A stretch of 9,307 nt of DNA from Acidobacteriota bacterium (GCA_026706225.1 JAPOZE010000422.1:1-9307), one strand, 5' to 3'. Shown: positions 1 to 7,409, counted from the stretch's first letter. The notes: generated from the letters alone by a model not told the origin. Program-made: numbers and translations.

Positions 1-50
1 CGATGGTACTGCCCGGGTAACTGGGTGGGAGAGTAGGTCATCGCCGGGAT
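1..50 (+). rRNA. rrf: 5S ribosomal RNA, 3' portion (5' end outside window)
   Basis: The first 50 bases align by eye with the last 50 bases of bacterial 5S rRNA. The CGATGGTA segment and the GAGAGTAGG segment that together form helix IV/loop E are both present at the usual spacing, with a variable GC-rich hairpin between them. The closing GCCGGGAT corresponds to the 3' strand of helix I, whose partner lies to the left of the window. In E. coli the same segment is also 50 nt, so the 3' end is placed near position 50. An intrinsic terminator follows at once, which fits the last gene of an rRNA operon. The 16S and 23S genes, if linked, are not visible. Confidence 0.93.
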
Positions 51-53
51 ACT

Positions 54-81
54 AAAGCCTCGAGGCTCTCGAGGCTTTTTT
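54..81 (+). terminator. Rho-independent terminator of the rRNA operon
   Basis: A perfect 11-bp inverted repeat (54-64 with 68-78, AAAGCCTCGAG / CTCGAGGCTTT) encloses a 3-base loop and runs into a tract of six T (76-81). It starts four bases after the 5S 3' end, the normal place for an rRNA operon terminator. The stem is built from a tandem 9-bp direct repeat, CTCGAGGCT at 59-67 and 68-76, whose core CTCGAG is itself palindromic. Confidence 0.93.
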
Positions 82-202
82 CTTTGGGCGAACCTCCGCT
101 CGTTCATCCCGCGAGAATTCGTCGTCAGGAGCGCACCGACCGAAAATGACGCCGAACCTTTGGGACGAACCTCTATTGAGACCGAGGGCACGGCAGCCGT
201 CC

Positions 203-211
203 GGGAGGGAG
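203..211 (+). promoter_or_regulatory. Ribosome binding site fixing the start of the LolA-like gene
   Basis: GGGAGGGAG lies a few bases before ATG 214 and is purine-rich up to the start codon. It supports ATG 214 over the upstream in-frame TTG at 160, which would add 18 polar residues ahead of a normal signal peptide. No convincing sigma-70 promoter was found between the rRNA terminator and this site (82-202). Confidence 0.7.
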
Positions 212-213
212 AA

Positions 214-1017
214 ATGGTTCGAAAGTGGTTGATGGTTTCAGCGGTGATCTGGATGTCGGCGAGCGGCGCCGGCCTGGGGACAGCCGTCCCGCCTTCGGGC
301 CTCCGCGATGAAATGCCTCCGATTCCGGTGGAGGAAATCATAAGTCAATTCGCGGCCAAGGAAGCCGAGTTTCGACGGGCCCGGGAGAACTATACCTACC
401 GCCAGAGCGTGAGCATCGAAGTGCTGACACTCGAGGGGAGAAAGACGGGCCAGCGCTACTACACGCTGTCGGACATCCTGTTCGACAATCGCGGCAGGCG
501 GATAGAGAGGGTTCTGAGGGCCCCCCAGAGCACCCTGCGCAGCATCCAGCTCACTCAGGAGGACCTCGACGACATTCAGAATATCTTTCCCTTTGTCCTC
601 ACAACTTCCGACATCGGCAAGTACAGCCTGACATATCTGGGCAAGGAGCTGGTTGACGAGATCGACACCTACGTCTTTGAGGTCATTCCCAAGCTGATCC
701 GGGGAAAGGAGCGATATTTTGAAGGAAAGATCTGGGTGGACGATCTGGATCTGCAGATTGTGAAGACCGACGGGAAGACGGTCTACCGCATTACCAAGAA
801 GAACCGGGACCAGCGGTTCCCCCGCTTCGAAACCTACCGCCAGATGGTCGACGACAAGTACTGGTTTCCCGTCTACACAAAGGCCGACGACGTGCTGGAC
901 TTTCCGGGCCAACGGGTTCGGGTCAAGGAGATCGTCACCTACAAGGACTACAAGCGCTTCGAAGCCGACGTGAAGATCACGGTCAGCGAAGAAGTCCCCG
1001 CCAAGAAAGACGAATGA
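214..1017 (+). CDS. Secreted protein of unknown function, probable LolA-like fold
   Basis: This is a 267-residue protein. Residues 1-24 look like a Sec signal peptide: MVRK, then a hydrophobic stretch LMVSAVIWMSASGAG, with likely cleavage near LGTA-V. There is no lipobox, so the mature form is probably soluble in the periplasm. The mature part alternates basic, acidic and aromatic residues in a pattern suggesting antiparallel beta strands. The segments YSLTYLGKELVDEIDTYVF (137-155) and FEGKIWVDDLDLQIVKTDG (169-187) resemble the 'modified Gly-x-Ile-Trp-Val-Asp' strand pair of LolA/LolB/RseB-like proteins, which form an open beta barrel that binds lipid. Proteins of this size and style are, to my knowledge, common in Acidobacteriota and usually annotated as hypothetical. 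The substrate is unknown. The gene lies just after an rRNA terminator, so it needs its own promoter, and it converges on the aminopeptidase gene with a 16-base gap. The fold is inferred from strand pattern only; that the gene is real and secreted is more certain. Confidence 0.85.
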   Translation: MVRKWLMVSAVIWMSASGAGLGTAVPPSGLRDEMPPIPVEEIISQFAAKEAEFRRARENYTYRQSVSIEVLTLEGRKTGQRYYTLSDILFDNRGRRIERVLRAPQSTLRSIQLTQEDLDDIQNIFPFVLTTSDIGKYSLTYLGKELVDEIDTYVFEVIPKLIRGKERYFEGKIWVDDLDLQIVKTDGKTVYRITKKNRDQRFPRFETYRQMVDDKYWFPVYTKADDVLDFPGQRVRVKEIVTYKDYKRFEADVKITVSEEVPAKKDE

Positions 1018-1033
1018 ACCGGCCCGCAGTCCC

Positions 1034-2515
1034 TCAGTGGGGAAGTTGGCTGGAGAATCGCCGGCACAACTCCACGAAGGTCTTGAGCCCGAATCCCGTG
1101 GCTCCCGCCTGGTAGTATTTCCAGGCCTTGCCGGAGAGAAAGGGTCCGGCGATGTCCAGGTGGGCCCAGGCCGCGCCCTCGGGAACGAACTCCTGCAGGA
1201 AGAGGCCGGCGGTGATGGCTCCGGCATACCTGCCCCCGATGTTGTTGACGTCGGCGTAAGGGGTCTTGAGAAGCTCCCGGTATTCCTCCGGCAGGGGCAG
1301 CTCCCACAGCATTTCCCCCTGGCTGCTGCCGCAATCGATCAGGGCCCGGGTCAGGCTGGAGTCGTTGCCCATGATTCCGGCGTAGCCCGGCCCCAGTGCC
1401 CGCACCACCGCGCCGGTCAGCGTGGCGATATCCACGATATGGGTCGCCCGCCATTCCCCGGCCCTCTCGAATCCGTCGATCAGGACCAGTCGTCCCTCGG
1501 CGTCGGTATTGTCCACCTGCACCGACTTTCCGTTCCTGGGGACGAAGATGTCACCCGGTCGCTGCGCCCTGGCGTCGGGCATGTTTTCGGCCGTGGGGAT
1601 CACGCCCAGCACGTTGATGTCGGGCTGCAAGCGGGCGATGGCCTTCATGGCGTAGAGGACGGCCGCGCTGCCGGCCATGTCTCCTTTCATTTCCAGCATC
1701 CTGTCTCCGGGTTTCAGCGAGATACCGCCCGTGTCGAAGGTGATCCCCTTGCCGACCAGGGCCAGCCGGACCTTGGATGGTCGGGCCGGCCGATACTCCA
1801 GGCTGACCAGCCGCGGCGGGTGAATGCTGCCGCTTCCCACGCAGAGCAGTCCGGCATGTTTCGCCTTGCGGAGCCCGTTCTCGTCCAGCACCGAAACCTG
1901 GAGGTCGTGCTCCCTGCCGATTTCCCTGGCCAGGTCGGCAATCACCTCCGGGTAGACCGCCGCCCCGGGCTCGTTCACCAGTTGGCGGGCGTCGTTCACG
2001 CATTCGGAGATCAGGACCGTCCGATTCAGGTTCGCGCGGGACTCCCTCAGGCCGGAGCCGGCCACCCAAAGCGTGACCCGAGCCTTTTTCCCAAAACGGT
2101 CCTTCTCCTTTCGGTACTTGTCGAACCGGTACCCGCCGAGCGCGACACCCTCCGCCACCGCTCCCACGAACGCCGGGCCATCCTTGCCGTTCAGCAAAAA
2201 GGTTACCTCGGACAGGTCGAGGTCACGAGCCTGATTCAGGGCCCGGGCCGCCAGGATCTTCACTTTTTCGGAAAGCTCGTAAGGCTTCACCAGGCTGGTG
2301 TGCTGGACCAGCACATGACGAGCCACCTCGCTGGGGCTGGCGCTGAAGTACTCCCTCTTGATCCTGCCTTCCCCATAATCCTCCGAAAGTCGTCCCACGA
2401 GCGGGCCCAAAATGGCATCGGCAGTTCGGCTGAGTTCCCGCTCCTTGTCCAGCAGCAGCACCAGCAGGTCGGTCGGTTTCCGTTTCGGCAAGGTCGCCTT
2501 GGCTTCGATTTTCAT
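1034..2515 (-). CDS. pepA: Leucyl aminopeptidase, peptidase family M17
   Basis: This 493-residue protein has the length of E. coli PepA (503). It is a cytoplasmic di-metal exopeptidase that removes N-terminal residues, leucine preferred, during peptide turnover; family members act as hexamers. The N-terminal domain (about 1-160) is poorly conserved, as usual. The catalytic domain has VGKGITFDTGG (254-264), ISLKP (265-269), MKGDMAG (276-282) and NTDAEGRL (336-343). By comparison with E. coli PepA, metal ligands are K256, D261, D279, D338 and E340, with K268 and R342 as catalytic residues. The spacings 261-279 and 279-338 equal those of the E. coli enzyme, so it should be active. ATG 2515 is chosen because GGAGA precedes it by about six bases and a promoter-like pair lies at 2562-2590; an in-frame TTG at 2590 would overlap that promoter. 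E. coli PepA also binds DNA (Xer recombination, carAB control), but that is not testable here. The gene is divergent from the DUF1549/DUF1553 gene and has no functional link to it that I can see. Confidence 0.96.
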   Translation of the reverse strand: MKIEAKATLPKRKPTDLLVLLLDKERELSRTADAILGPLVGRLSEDYGEGRIKREYFSASPSEVARHVLVQHTSLVKPYELSEKVKILAARALNQARDLDLSEVTFLLNGKDGPAFVGAVAEGVALGGYRFDKYRKEKDRFGKKARVTLWVAGSGLRESRANLNRTVLISECVNDARQLVNEPGAAVYPEVIADLAREIGREHDLQVSVLDENGLRKAKHAGLLCVGSGSIHPPRLVSLEYRPARPSKVRLALVGKGITFDTGGISLKPGDRMLEMKGDMAGSAAVLYAMKAIARLQPDINVLGVIPTAENMPDARAQRPGDIFVPRNGKSVQVDNTDAEGRLVLIDGFERAGEWRATHIVDIATLTGAVVRALGPGYAGIMGNDSSLTRALIDCGSSQGEMLWELPLPEEYRELLKTPYADVNNIGGRYAGAITAGLFLQEFVPEGAAWAHLDIAGPFLSGKAWKYYQAGATGFGLKTFVELCRRFSSQLPH

Positions 2516-2561
2516 GAGGGTCTCCGGATAGAGATGTGCAAACGTCCCATTTTCGCTCCCC

Positions 2562-2590
2562 ATTATCGGCATCCGCCGGGGCGCCCGCAA
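2562..2590 (-). promoter_or_regulatory. Candidate sigma-70 promoter for pepA
   Basis: Read on the minus strand, TTGCGG (2590-2585) is followed after 17 bases by GATAAT (2567-2562). The -10 box matches the consensus at 5 of 6 positions and the -35 box has the TTG core. The start of transcription would fall near 2555, giving a leader of about 40 bases with the GGAGA ribosome site near its end. It lies in the 188-bp divergent region shared with the DUF1549/DUF1553 gene. Found by eye and not tested. Confidence 0.42.
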
Positions 2591-2691
2591 ACAAAAACCA
2601 TTCGAGGGGTTTCGGCCTGAAACCCTGATCCGGGTGGACTGGCGACTGCCGGACCGCGCCGAATTTCACTGCCTTTTCAAGGGTTTTTCGC

Positions 2692-2697
2692 TATCAT
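2692..2697 (+). promoter_or_regulatory. Candidate -10 box just before the DUF1549/DUF1553 gene
   Basis: TATCAT matches the sigma-70 -10 consensus at 5 of 6 positions in an otherwise GC-rich context. Seventeen bases upstream is only a weak -35 (CTGCCT, 2669-2674, 3 of 6). Transcription from this box would begin at about 2704, the A of the start codon, and no Shine-Dalgarno sequence precedes that codon. Together these hint at a leaderless mRNA. The short match could be chance. Confidence 0.3.
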
Positions 2698-2703
2698 ACC
2701 CGC

Positions 2704-5700
2704 ATGCTCTCGAAACCATTTTGGGGAACCCCTGCCGCGGGGCTCCTGGCCATTGTCGCTGCTTGCCTGTGCCTTCAGATCACGCCCTCCTCCCAGGGGG
2801 CTCCGCCGGAGACTTCCGAACGGGTGGATTTTCTCCGGGACATCCAACCCGTCTTTCAGGCCTCCTGCGTTTCCTGCCATGGCCCCGAACAACAGATGGC
2901 GGGACTGCGGCTGGATTCCAGATCTCTGGCCCTTGCCGGCGGGCAGTCCGGCCGAGCGATCCAGCCGGGCGATCCCGACGGGAGTCTGCTCTACCAGCGG
3001 GTAGCCGGCCTGGGCGAGCAGGCGCAGATGCCCATGGGCGGCAAGCCGCTCGATCCGGAAACCATCGGACTGATCCGGGAGTGGATCGAACAGGGCGCCC
3101 ACTGGCCGGAGGCTGCCGGGGAAGACGGCGCGGCAATCGAGCGCCACTGGGCATATGTGGCTCCGTTGCGGCCGGAGCTTCCGAAGGTGAGGGGTGCAAG
3201 CTGGGTGGTCAACCCGATCGACGCCTTTGTGCTGGCCCGGATGGAAGCCCAGGGGTTGTCCCCCTCTCCCGAGGCCGACCGGGTGACTCTGCTGCGCCGC
3301 CTGAGTCTGGACCTGATCGGGCTGCCACCGACCATCGAGGAGGTAGACGCCTTTCTGGCCGACAACAGCTCTGAGGCCTACCGCAGTCAGGTGGAGCGCC
3401 TGCTGGGGTCGCCTCACTATGGAGAGCGGTGGGGACGCCGCTGGCTGGATGCCGCCCGCTACGCCGACTCCGACGGCTTCGAAAAGGATCTGCCCAGAAT
3501 CGTCTGGTTCTATCGCGACTGGGTCATTCGCGCCCTCAACCGCGATCTGCCCTACGACCGGTTCATTGTCGAGCAGCTTGCCGGCGACATGCTCCCGGGA
3601 GCCACCCAGGACCAGATCGTGGCCACCGGTTACCTTCGAAATTCCATGATGAACCTGGAAGGGGGCATCGACCCGGAGCAGTTCCGGATGGAAGCCATGT
3701 TCGACCGCATGGAGGCCGTGGGCAAGGGCATTCTGGGCGTCACCATCCAATGCGCCCAGTGTCACAACCACAAGTATGATCCCCTGACCCAGGACGAGTA
3801 CTACCGGCTCTTCGCTTTCCTGAACAACGCCCACGAGGCCCAGATCGCCGTCTATACGCGGGAAGAACAGCGCCGGCGGCAGGCCCTGCTGCAACAGATT
3901 CGGGAGGTGGAGCTGGAGCTGCAGCATCGCCACCCCGACTGGCGGAAGCGAATGGAAGCGTGGGAACGCCAACTGGACCGCGACCTGCCCCAGTGGACGG
4001 TGGTGCAGCCCGAGGTGGACGATTTTTCTACCCAGGGTCAGGGGTACCTTCCCCTGGAGGACGGCTCTTACCTGGCTCAGGGGGCCACCGGCGGGAGCCA
4101 CCGGGTGAAGATGACGATCAGGACGGACCACCGTCCCATTGCCGCCTTCCGGCTGGAGTTGATGAACGATGGAGACCTTCCCATGGGGGGGCCCGGGCGG
4201 TCCATCAACGGCACCTGCGCCCTGTCGGAATTTGAAGTGGAAGCGGCGCCCGCGGACCAACCCGACCAGGTGCGCCCGGTGAAGATGGCCTCGGCCAGCG
4301 CCGATATCGTTCCCGCTCCCCTGGAGCTCAAGCCCGCAACCGAGGGCGGCGAACCTCGGGTCATCGGACCGGTGGCTCTGGCCATCGACGGCAAGGAGGA
4401 AACCGCCTGGGGCGTGGACACCGGGACGGTCAATCGCAACCAGCCGCGAAAAGCCGTGTTCCGGGCGGAGCAGCCCATCGACCATGCCGACGGCACTCTC
4501 CTGACCTTTTATCTCACCCAGAAACACGCGGGCGGTGATGACCAGGGGACCGGAAACCGCAACCTGGGCCGCTTGCGGCTGTCGATCACCGCCGAGGCCG
4601 ACGCCGAGGCCGATCCCTTGCCCCAGAGGGTGCGGGAAATCCTGTCCATCGAGCCCGCCGGGCGAACTCCGGAACAGATGGGAGAGGTTTTCAGCTACTG
4701 GCGGACCACGGTCCCCGAGTGGAGTCGCTTCAACGAGCGCATCGAGGAGCTGTGGCGCCAACACCCCAAGGGGACCACCCAGTTGGTGCTTTCCGAGCGC
4801 CAACGGCTGCGACCTACCCACGTGCTGGCCCGGGGAGATTTCCTTCGTCCCGGCAAGCGGGTCGATCCCGGGGTGCCGGCCTTTCTCAATCCCCTGACGG
4901 AGAACGGTGCCGCCGACCGGTTAACGTTCGCCCGTTGGCTGGTGGACCGCAAGGCTCCCACGACGGCGCGCACCCTGGTCAATCGGGTCTGGCAGGGGTA
5001 TTTCGGCATCGGCCTGGTGCGAAGCAGCGAGGACCTGGGGAAGCAGAGCGAGAGGCCCTCTCACCCCGAGCTGCTGGACTGGCTTGCGGTCGAGTTCATG
5101 GAGCGGGGGTGGAGTCTCAAGTCCCTGCATCGACTCATCGTGACTTCGGCCACCTATCGCCAGTCGTCCTGGGCGACTCCCCAACAGTACCGCGAGGATC
5201 CTTACAACCGCCTGCTGGCCCGCGGCCCGCGATTTCGAGTGGACGCCGAGGTGGTCCGAGACATTGCTCTGGCCGCCAGCGGCCTCCTTAGCCCCGAGGT
5301 CGGCGGTCCCAGCGTCTACTCGCCCGCGCCCAAGTTTCTCTTCGTTCGACCGGCCAGCTTCAGCCCCAAGGTGTGGGAGGAGGCCCAGGGATGGAACCGC
5401 TACCGGCGGGGAATCTACACCTTCCGCTACCGCTCCGTTCCCTATCCCATGCTTCAGACCTTCGACGCTCCCAGCGGAGAGTCGTCCTGTGTGCGCCGGC
5501 CTCTCTCCAACACGCCTCTTCAGGCCCTGACGACTCTCAACGAACCGGTTTTCCTGGAAGCGGCTCGAGCCCTGGCCCTGCGGACACTGAGCGAAGGTGG
5601 AGACAACCGGGAGCAGCGGCTCACCTACGCCTTTCGACGGTGCCTGGCCCGGCAGCCCACCCGGGCCGAGGTCGGCCGTCTGCTGGCTTTCCTGAGTGAA

Positions 5701-5868
5701 CAGAAGTCTCGCCTGGCCGACGGATGGGTCAGCCCCTGGGACCTGGCCGGGTACAGTCCCGAAGAACGACCGCGGCTGCCGGACGGGACCACCCCGGTCC
5801 AGTTGGCCGCCTGGACGGCCCTGTCCCGTGTGCTGCTGAACCTGGACGAGACCATAAGCAAGGAATAA
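2704..5868 (+). CDS. Exported cytochrome c / DUF1549 / DUF1553 protein (PSCyt1-PSCyt2-PSD1 type)
   Basis: This 1054-residue protein has the standard three-part layout of the planctomycete-type cytochrome family. An N-terminal export signal (about 1-33; K4, then AAGLLAIVAACLCLQI) is followed by a PSCyt1 cytochrome c domain (about 37-135) with heme motif CVSCH at 55-59 and a likely axial Met in QMPMGG (M109 or M111). DUF1549 (about 165-375) contains GERWGRRWLDAARYADSDGF at 240-259 and a second CxxCH (C350, C353, H354) in the family segment CAQCHNHKYDPLTQ. A charged, helix-rich linker (about 385-425) leads to an inserted beta-rich domain (about 430-630) with GPGRSING and IDGKEETAWG, resembling a galactose-binding jelly roll. 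DUF1553 fills the C-terminus (about 725-1050) with LTFARWLVDR and TARTLVNRVWQGYFGIGLV. The biochemical role is unknown; the family is found outside the cytoplasm and usually beside DUF1501 genes, as here. ATG 2704 is the only Met giving a signal peptide, although no ribosome site precedes it. VAAC (18-21) also resembles a lipobox, so lipid anchoring is possible. Confidence 0.95.
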   Translation: MLSKPFWGTPAAGLLAIVAACLCLQITPSSQGAPPETSERVDFLRDIQPVFQASCVSCHGPEQQMAGLRLDSRSLALAGGQSGRAIQPGDPDGSLLYQRVAGLGEQAQMPMGGKPLDPETIGLIREWIEQGAHWPEAAGEDGAAIERHWAYVAPLRPELPKVRGASWVVNPIDAFVLARMEAQGLSPSPEADRVTLLRRLSLDLIGLPPTIEEVDAFLADNSSEAYRSQVERLLGSPHYGERWGRRWLDAARYADSDGFEKDLPRIVWFYRDWVIRALNRDLPYDRFIVEQLAGDMLPGATQDQIVATGYLRNSMMNLEGGIDPEQFRMEAMFDRMEAVGKGILGVTIQCAQCHNHKYDPLTQDEYYRLFAFLNNAHEAQIAVYTREEQRRRQALLQQIREVELELQHRHPDWRKRMEAWERQLDRDLPQWTVVQPEVDDFSTQGQGYLPLEDGSYLAQGATGGSHRVKMTIRTDHRPIAAFRLELMNDGDLPMGGPGRSINGTCALSEFEVEAAPADQPDQVRPVKMASASADIVPAPLELKPATEGGEPRVIGPVALAIDGKEETAWGVDTGTVNRNQPRKAVFRAEQPIDHADGTLLTFYLTQKHAGGDDQGTGNRNLGRLRLSITAEADAEADPLPQRVREILSIEPAGRTPEQMGEVFSYWRTTVPEWSRFNERIEELWRQHPKGTTQLVLSERQRLRPTHVLARGDFLRPGKRVDPGVPAFLNPLTENGAADRLTFARWLVDRKAPTTARTLVNRVWQGYFGIGLVRSSEDLGKQSERPSHPELLDWLAVEFMERGWSLKSLHRLIVTSATYRQSSWATPQQYREDPYNRLLARGPRFRVDAEVVRDIALAASGLLSPEVGGPSVYSPAPKFLFVRPASFSPKVWEEAQGWNRYRRGIYTFRYRSVPYPMLQTFDAPSGESSCVRRPLSNTPLQALTTLNEPVFLEAARALALRTLSEGGDNREQRLTYAFRRCLARQPTRAEVGRLLAFLSEQKSRLADGWVSPWDLAGYSPEERPRLPDGTTPVQLAAWTALSRVLLNLDETISKE

Positions 5869-5942
5869 GGAAGTGGGAGTTTGAAGTGGGAAGTGAGAAG
5901 TTAAGGACGAAGGAAGAAAGAACAAGGAAGAAGGATTAAGCC
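5869..5942 (+). repeat. Purine-rich linker with degenerate GAAGTGGGA repeats
   Basis: The 74-base gap between the DUF1553 and DUF1501 genes is 81% purine on the coding strand (60 of 74), unlike the GC-rich DNA around it. Its first half repeats GAAGTGGGA at 5870-5878 and 5883-5891, then GAAGTGAGA at 5890-5898 and a decayed GAAGTTAAG from 5897. Its second half is an AAGGA/AAGAA-type tract. The end, AAGGA at 5931-5935, is a good ribosome site seven bases before ATG 5943. No terminator hairpin is present, so transcription could read through into the DUF1501 gene. Confidence 0.75.
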
Positions 5943-7382
5943 ATGAGCCATCAGCATCGAACCGGAATTACGGATCCCCATGAGATCTCCCGCCGCTGGT
6001 TTCTGGCCCAGTGCGGCGTCGGCCTGGGATCGGTGGCGCTGGGCCAACTGCTGGGAGAAGCCGGCCTGGCCGCTGCCCGGCAGCACGGCAGCGATCCTCT
6101 GGCTCCCAAAGCGCCCCACTACGCGCCCAAGGCCAAGAATGTCATCTTTCTCTTCATGGCGGGGGCGCCCAGCCACCTGGAACTGCTGGATCACAAGCCC
6201 CAACTGACCCGGTTCGATGGGACCATGCCGCCCGCCGAGCTGCTCGAGGGCTATCGGGCGGCCTTCATCGACCCCCATTCCACGCTGCTGGGCCCCAAGT
6301 TCAAGTACAGCCGCCACGGCCAATCCGGTGCCGAAATATCGGAGGTGCTGCCCCACCTCGGCAGTGTCGCCGACGACATTGCCATTGTGAAATCCATGAC
6401 CACCGACGCCTTCAACCACGCTCCCGGCCAGATCCTGATGAACACCGGATCCCAGCAGTTCGGCCGGCCCAGCCTGGGGTCCTGGGTCACCTACGGCCTG
6501 GGCAGCGAGTCCCGGGACCTGCCTGCCTTCGTGGTCTTCAGCTCGGGCAGCAAGGGACCCAGCGGCGGCAATGCCTGCTGGGGGAGCGGCTTCTTGCCCA
6601 CCGTCCACCAGGGCGTGACTTTCCGGAGCGCCGGAGAGCCCGTCCTCTATCTTTCCAACCCGAAGGGCGTCGATTCCGGCCTTCAGAAGGCGTCGCTGGA
6701 CGCGGTTCGGGATCTCAACCGCATGCGGCTTCAGGCGATCGGGGACCCCGAAATCGCCACGCGCATCAACTCCTTCGAGATGGCCTTTCGCATGCAGTCC
6801 AGCGTGCCCGATCTCATGGATATCTCCAGGGAACCCCAATCCATCCTGGATCTCTACGGGGCGGAACCGGGGAAGTCCTCCTACGCCAACAACTGCCTGC
6901 TGGCCAGGCGCCTGGTGGAGAGAGGGGTCCGTTTCGTGCAGCTCTTCCATGAGTCCTGGGACCAGCACGCCGACCTCACCAACCGCATTCAGACCAACTG
7001 CCGGGACACCGATCAGCCCTCGGCGGCTCTCATCAAGGATCTCAAGCAACGGGGGTTGCTGGATGAAACCCTGGTGCTCTGGGGGGGCGAGTTCGGGCGC
7101 ACGCCCATGGTGCAGGGACCGGAAACCGACGGGCGCGACCACCATCCCAACGCTTTCGCCATTTGGCTGGCCGGCGGAGGCATCCGCCCCGGAACCACCT
7201 TGGGAGAGACAGACGAGCTGGGCTTCAACGTGGTGAAAGACAAGGTCCACGTGCACGACCTGCACGCCACCCTGCTCCATCTGCTCGGGTTCGACCACAC
7301 CCGTCTGACCCATCGTTTCCAGGGCCGCGACTTCCGGCTGACGGACGTGCACGGGAATGTGGTAAAGCAGCTCCTGGCCTAG
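5943..7382 (+). CDS. Tat-exported DUF1501 family protein
   Basis: This is a 479-residue protein. The N-terminus carries a twin-arginine signal, S16-R17-R18-W19-F20-L21, followed by a hydrophobic segment (about 22-37), so the protein should be folded, possibly with a metal, before export. The DUF1501 body has the usual landmarks: [21 protein letters not shown] (start about 66), [19 protein letters not shown] (111-129), [12 protein letters not shown] (367-378), [17 protein letters not shown] (387-403) and a C-terminal [18 protein letters not shown] (425-442). DUF1501 is related in fold to the alkaline phosphatase/sulfatase superfamily; acidic and histidine residues such as E373, D389, H390, H391 and H428 are plausible metal ligands, but no activity has been established to my knowledge. 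The gene follows the DUF1549/DUF1553 gene by 74 bases on the same strand, the classic pairing, which suggests the two products act together outside the cytoplasm. ATG 5943 is supported by AAGGA seven bases upstream and by the position of the Tat motif. There are no truncations or missing segments. Confidence 0.95.
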   Translation: MSHQHRTGITDPHEISRRWFLAQCGVGLGSVALGQLLGEAGLAAARQHGSDPLAPKAPHYAPKAKNVIFLFMAGAPSHLELLDHKPQLTRFDGTMPPAELLEGYRAAFIDPHSTLLGPKFKYSRHGQSGAEISEVLPHLGSVADDIAIVKSMTTDAFNHAPGQILMNTGSQQFGRPSLGSWVTYGLGSESRDLPAFVVFSSGSKGPSGGNACWGSGFLPTVHQGVTFRSAGEPVLYLSNPKGVDSGLQKASLDAVRDLNRMRLQAIGDPEIATRINSFEMAFRMQSSVPDLMDISREPQSILDLYGAEPGKSSYANNCLLARRLVERGVRFVQLFHESWDQHADLTNRIQTNCRDTDQPSAALIKDLKQRGLLDETLVLWGGEFGRTPMVQGPETDGRDHHPNAFAIWLAGGGIRPGTTLGETDELGFNVVKDKVHVHDLHATLLHLLGFDHTRLTHRFQGRDFRLTDVHGNVVKQLLA

Positions 7383-7393
7383 ACGGTGTGGAA

Positions 7394-7409
7394 GCCGGGC
7401 AAGCCCGGC
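7394..7409 (+). other. Short GC-rich hairpin after the DUF1501 gene
   Basis: GCCGGGCAAGCCCGGC can fold as a 6-bp stem with a 4-base loop, 12 bases after the DUF1501 stop codon. No T tract follows, so it is not a typical intrinsic terminator. It could be an mRNA 3' stabiliser, an attenuating element between the two genes, or chance in GC-rich DNA. The rest of the 141-base gap (7383-7523) shows no convincing promoter. Confidence 0.4.

Noticed and set aside
160..213. Upstream in-frame TTG start for the LolA-like gene
   Set aside because: It would put 18 polar residues before a normal signal peptide, whereas ATG 214 has a strong ribosome site.
1030..1043. Small inverted repeat TCCC/GGGA between the convergent LolA-like and pepA genes, considered as a shared terminator
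   Set aside because: The stem is only 4 bp and there is no T tract on either side.
2516..2590. 25-residue N-terminal extension of PepA from TTG 2590
   Set aside because: The TTG overlaps the candidate -35 box; ATG 2515 has a GGAGA site and gives a length normal for the family.
1037..2620. Open frame of 527 codons on the plus strand, antisense to pepA
   Set aside because: It mirrors pepA almost end to end; no signal peptide, domain or ribosome site, and the PepA motifs on the other strand are unambiguous.
4185..4191. Run of seven G in the DUF1549/DUF1553 gene, with a similar run at 7081-7087 in the DUF1501 gene, considered as phase-variable tracts
   Set aside because: Both runs encode glycines in family-like motifs (MGGPGR and LWGGEFGR), the reading frames are intact, and seven G is not remarkable at this GC content.
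2677..4821. Long open frame of 714 codons on the minus strand, antisense to the DUF1549/DUF1553 gene
   Set aside because: The product is low-complexity, rich in Gly, Leu, Pro, Arg and His, with no recognisable domain. Long antisense frames are expected in GC-rich genes, and the plus-strand gene has clear conserved motifs throughout.
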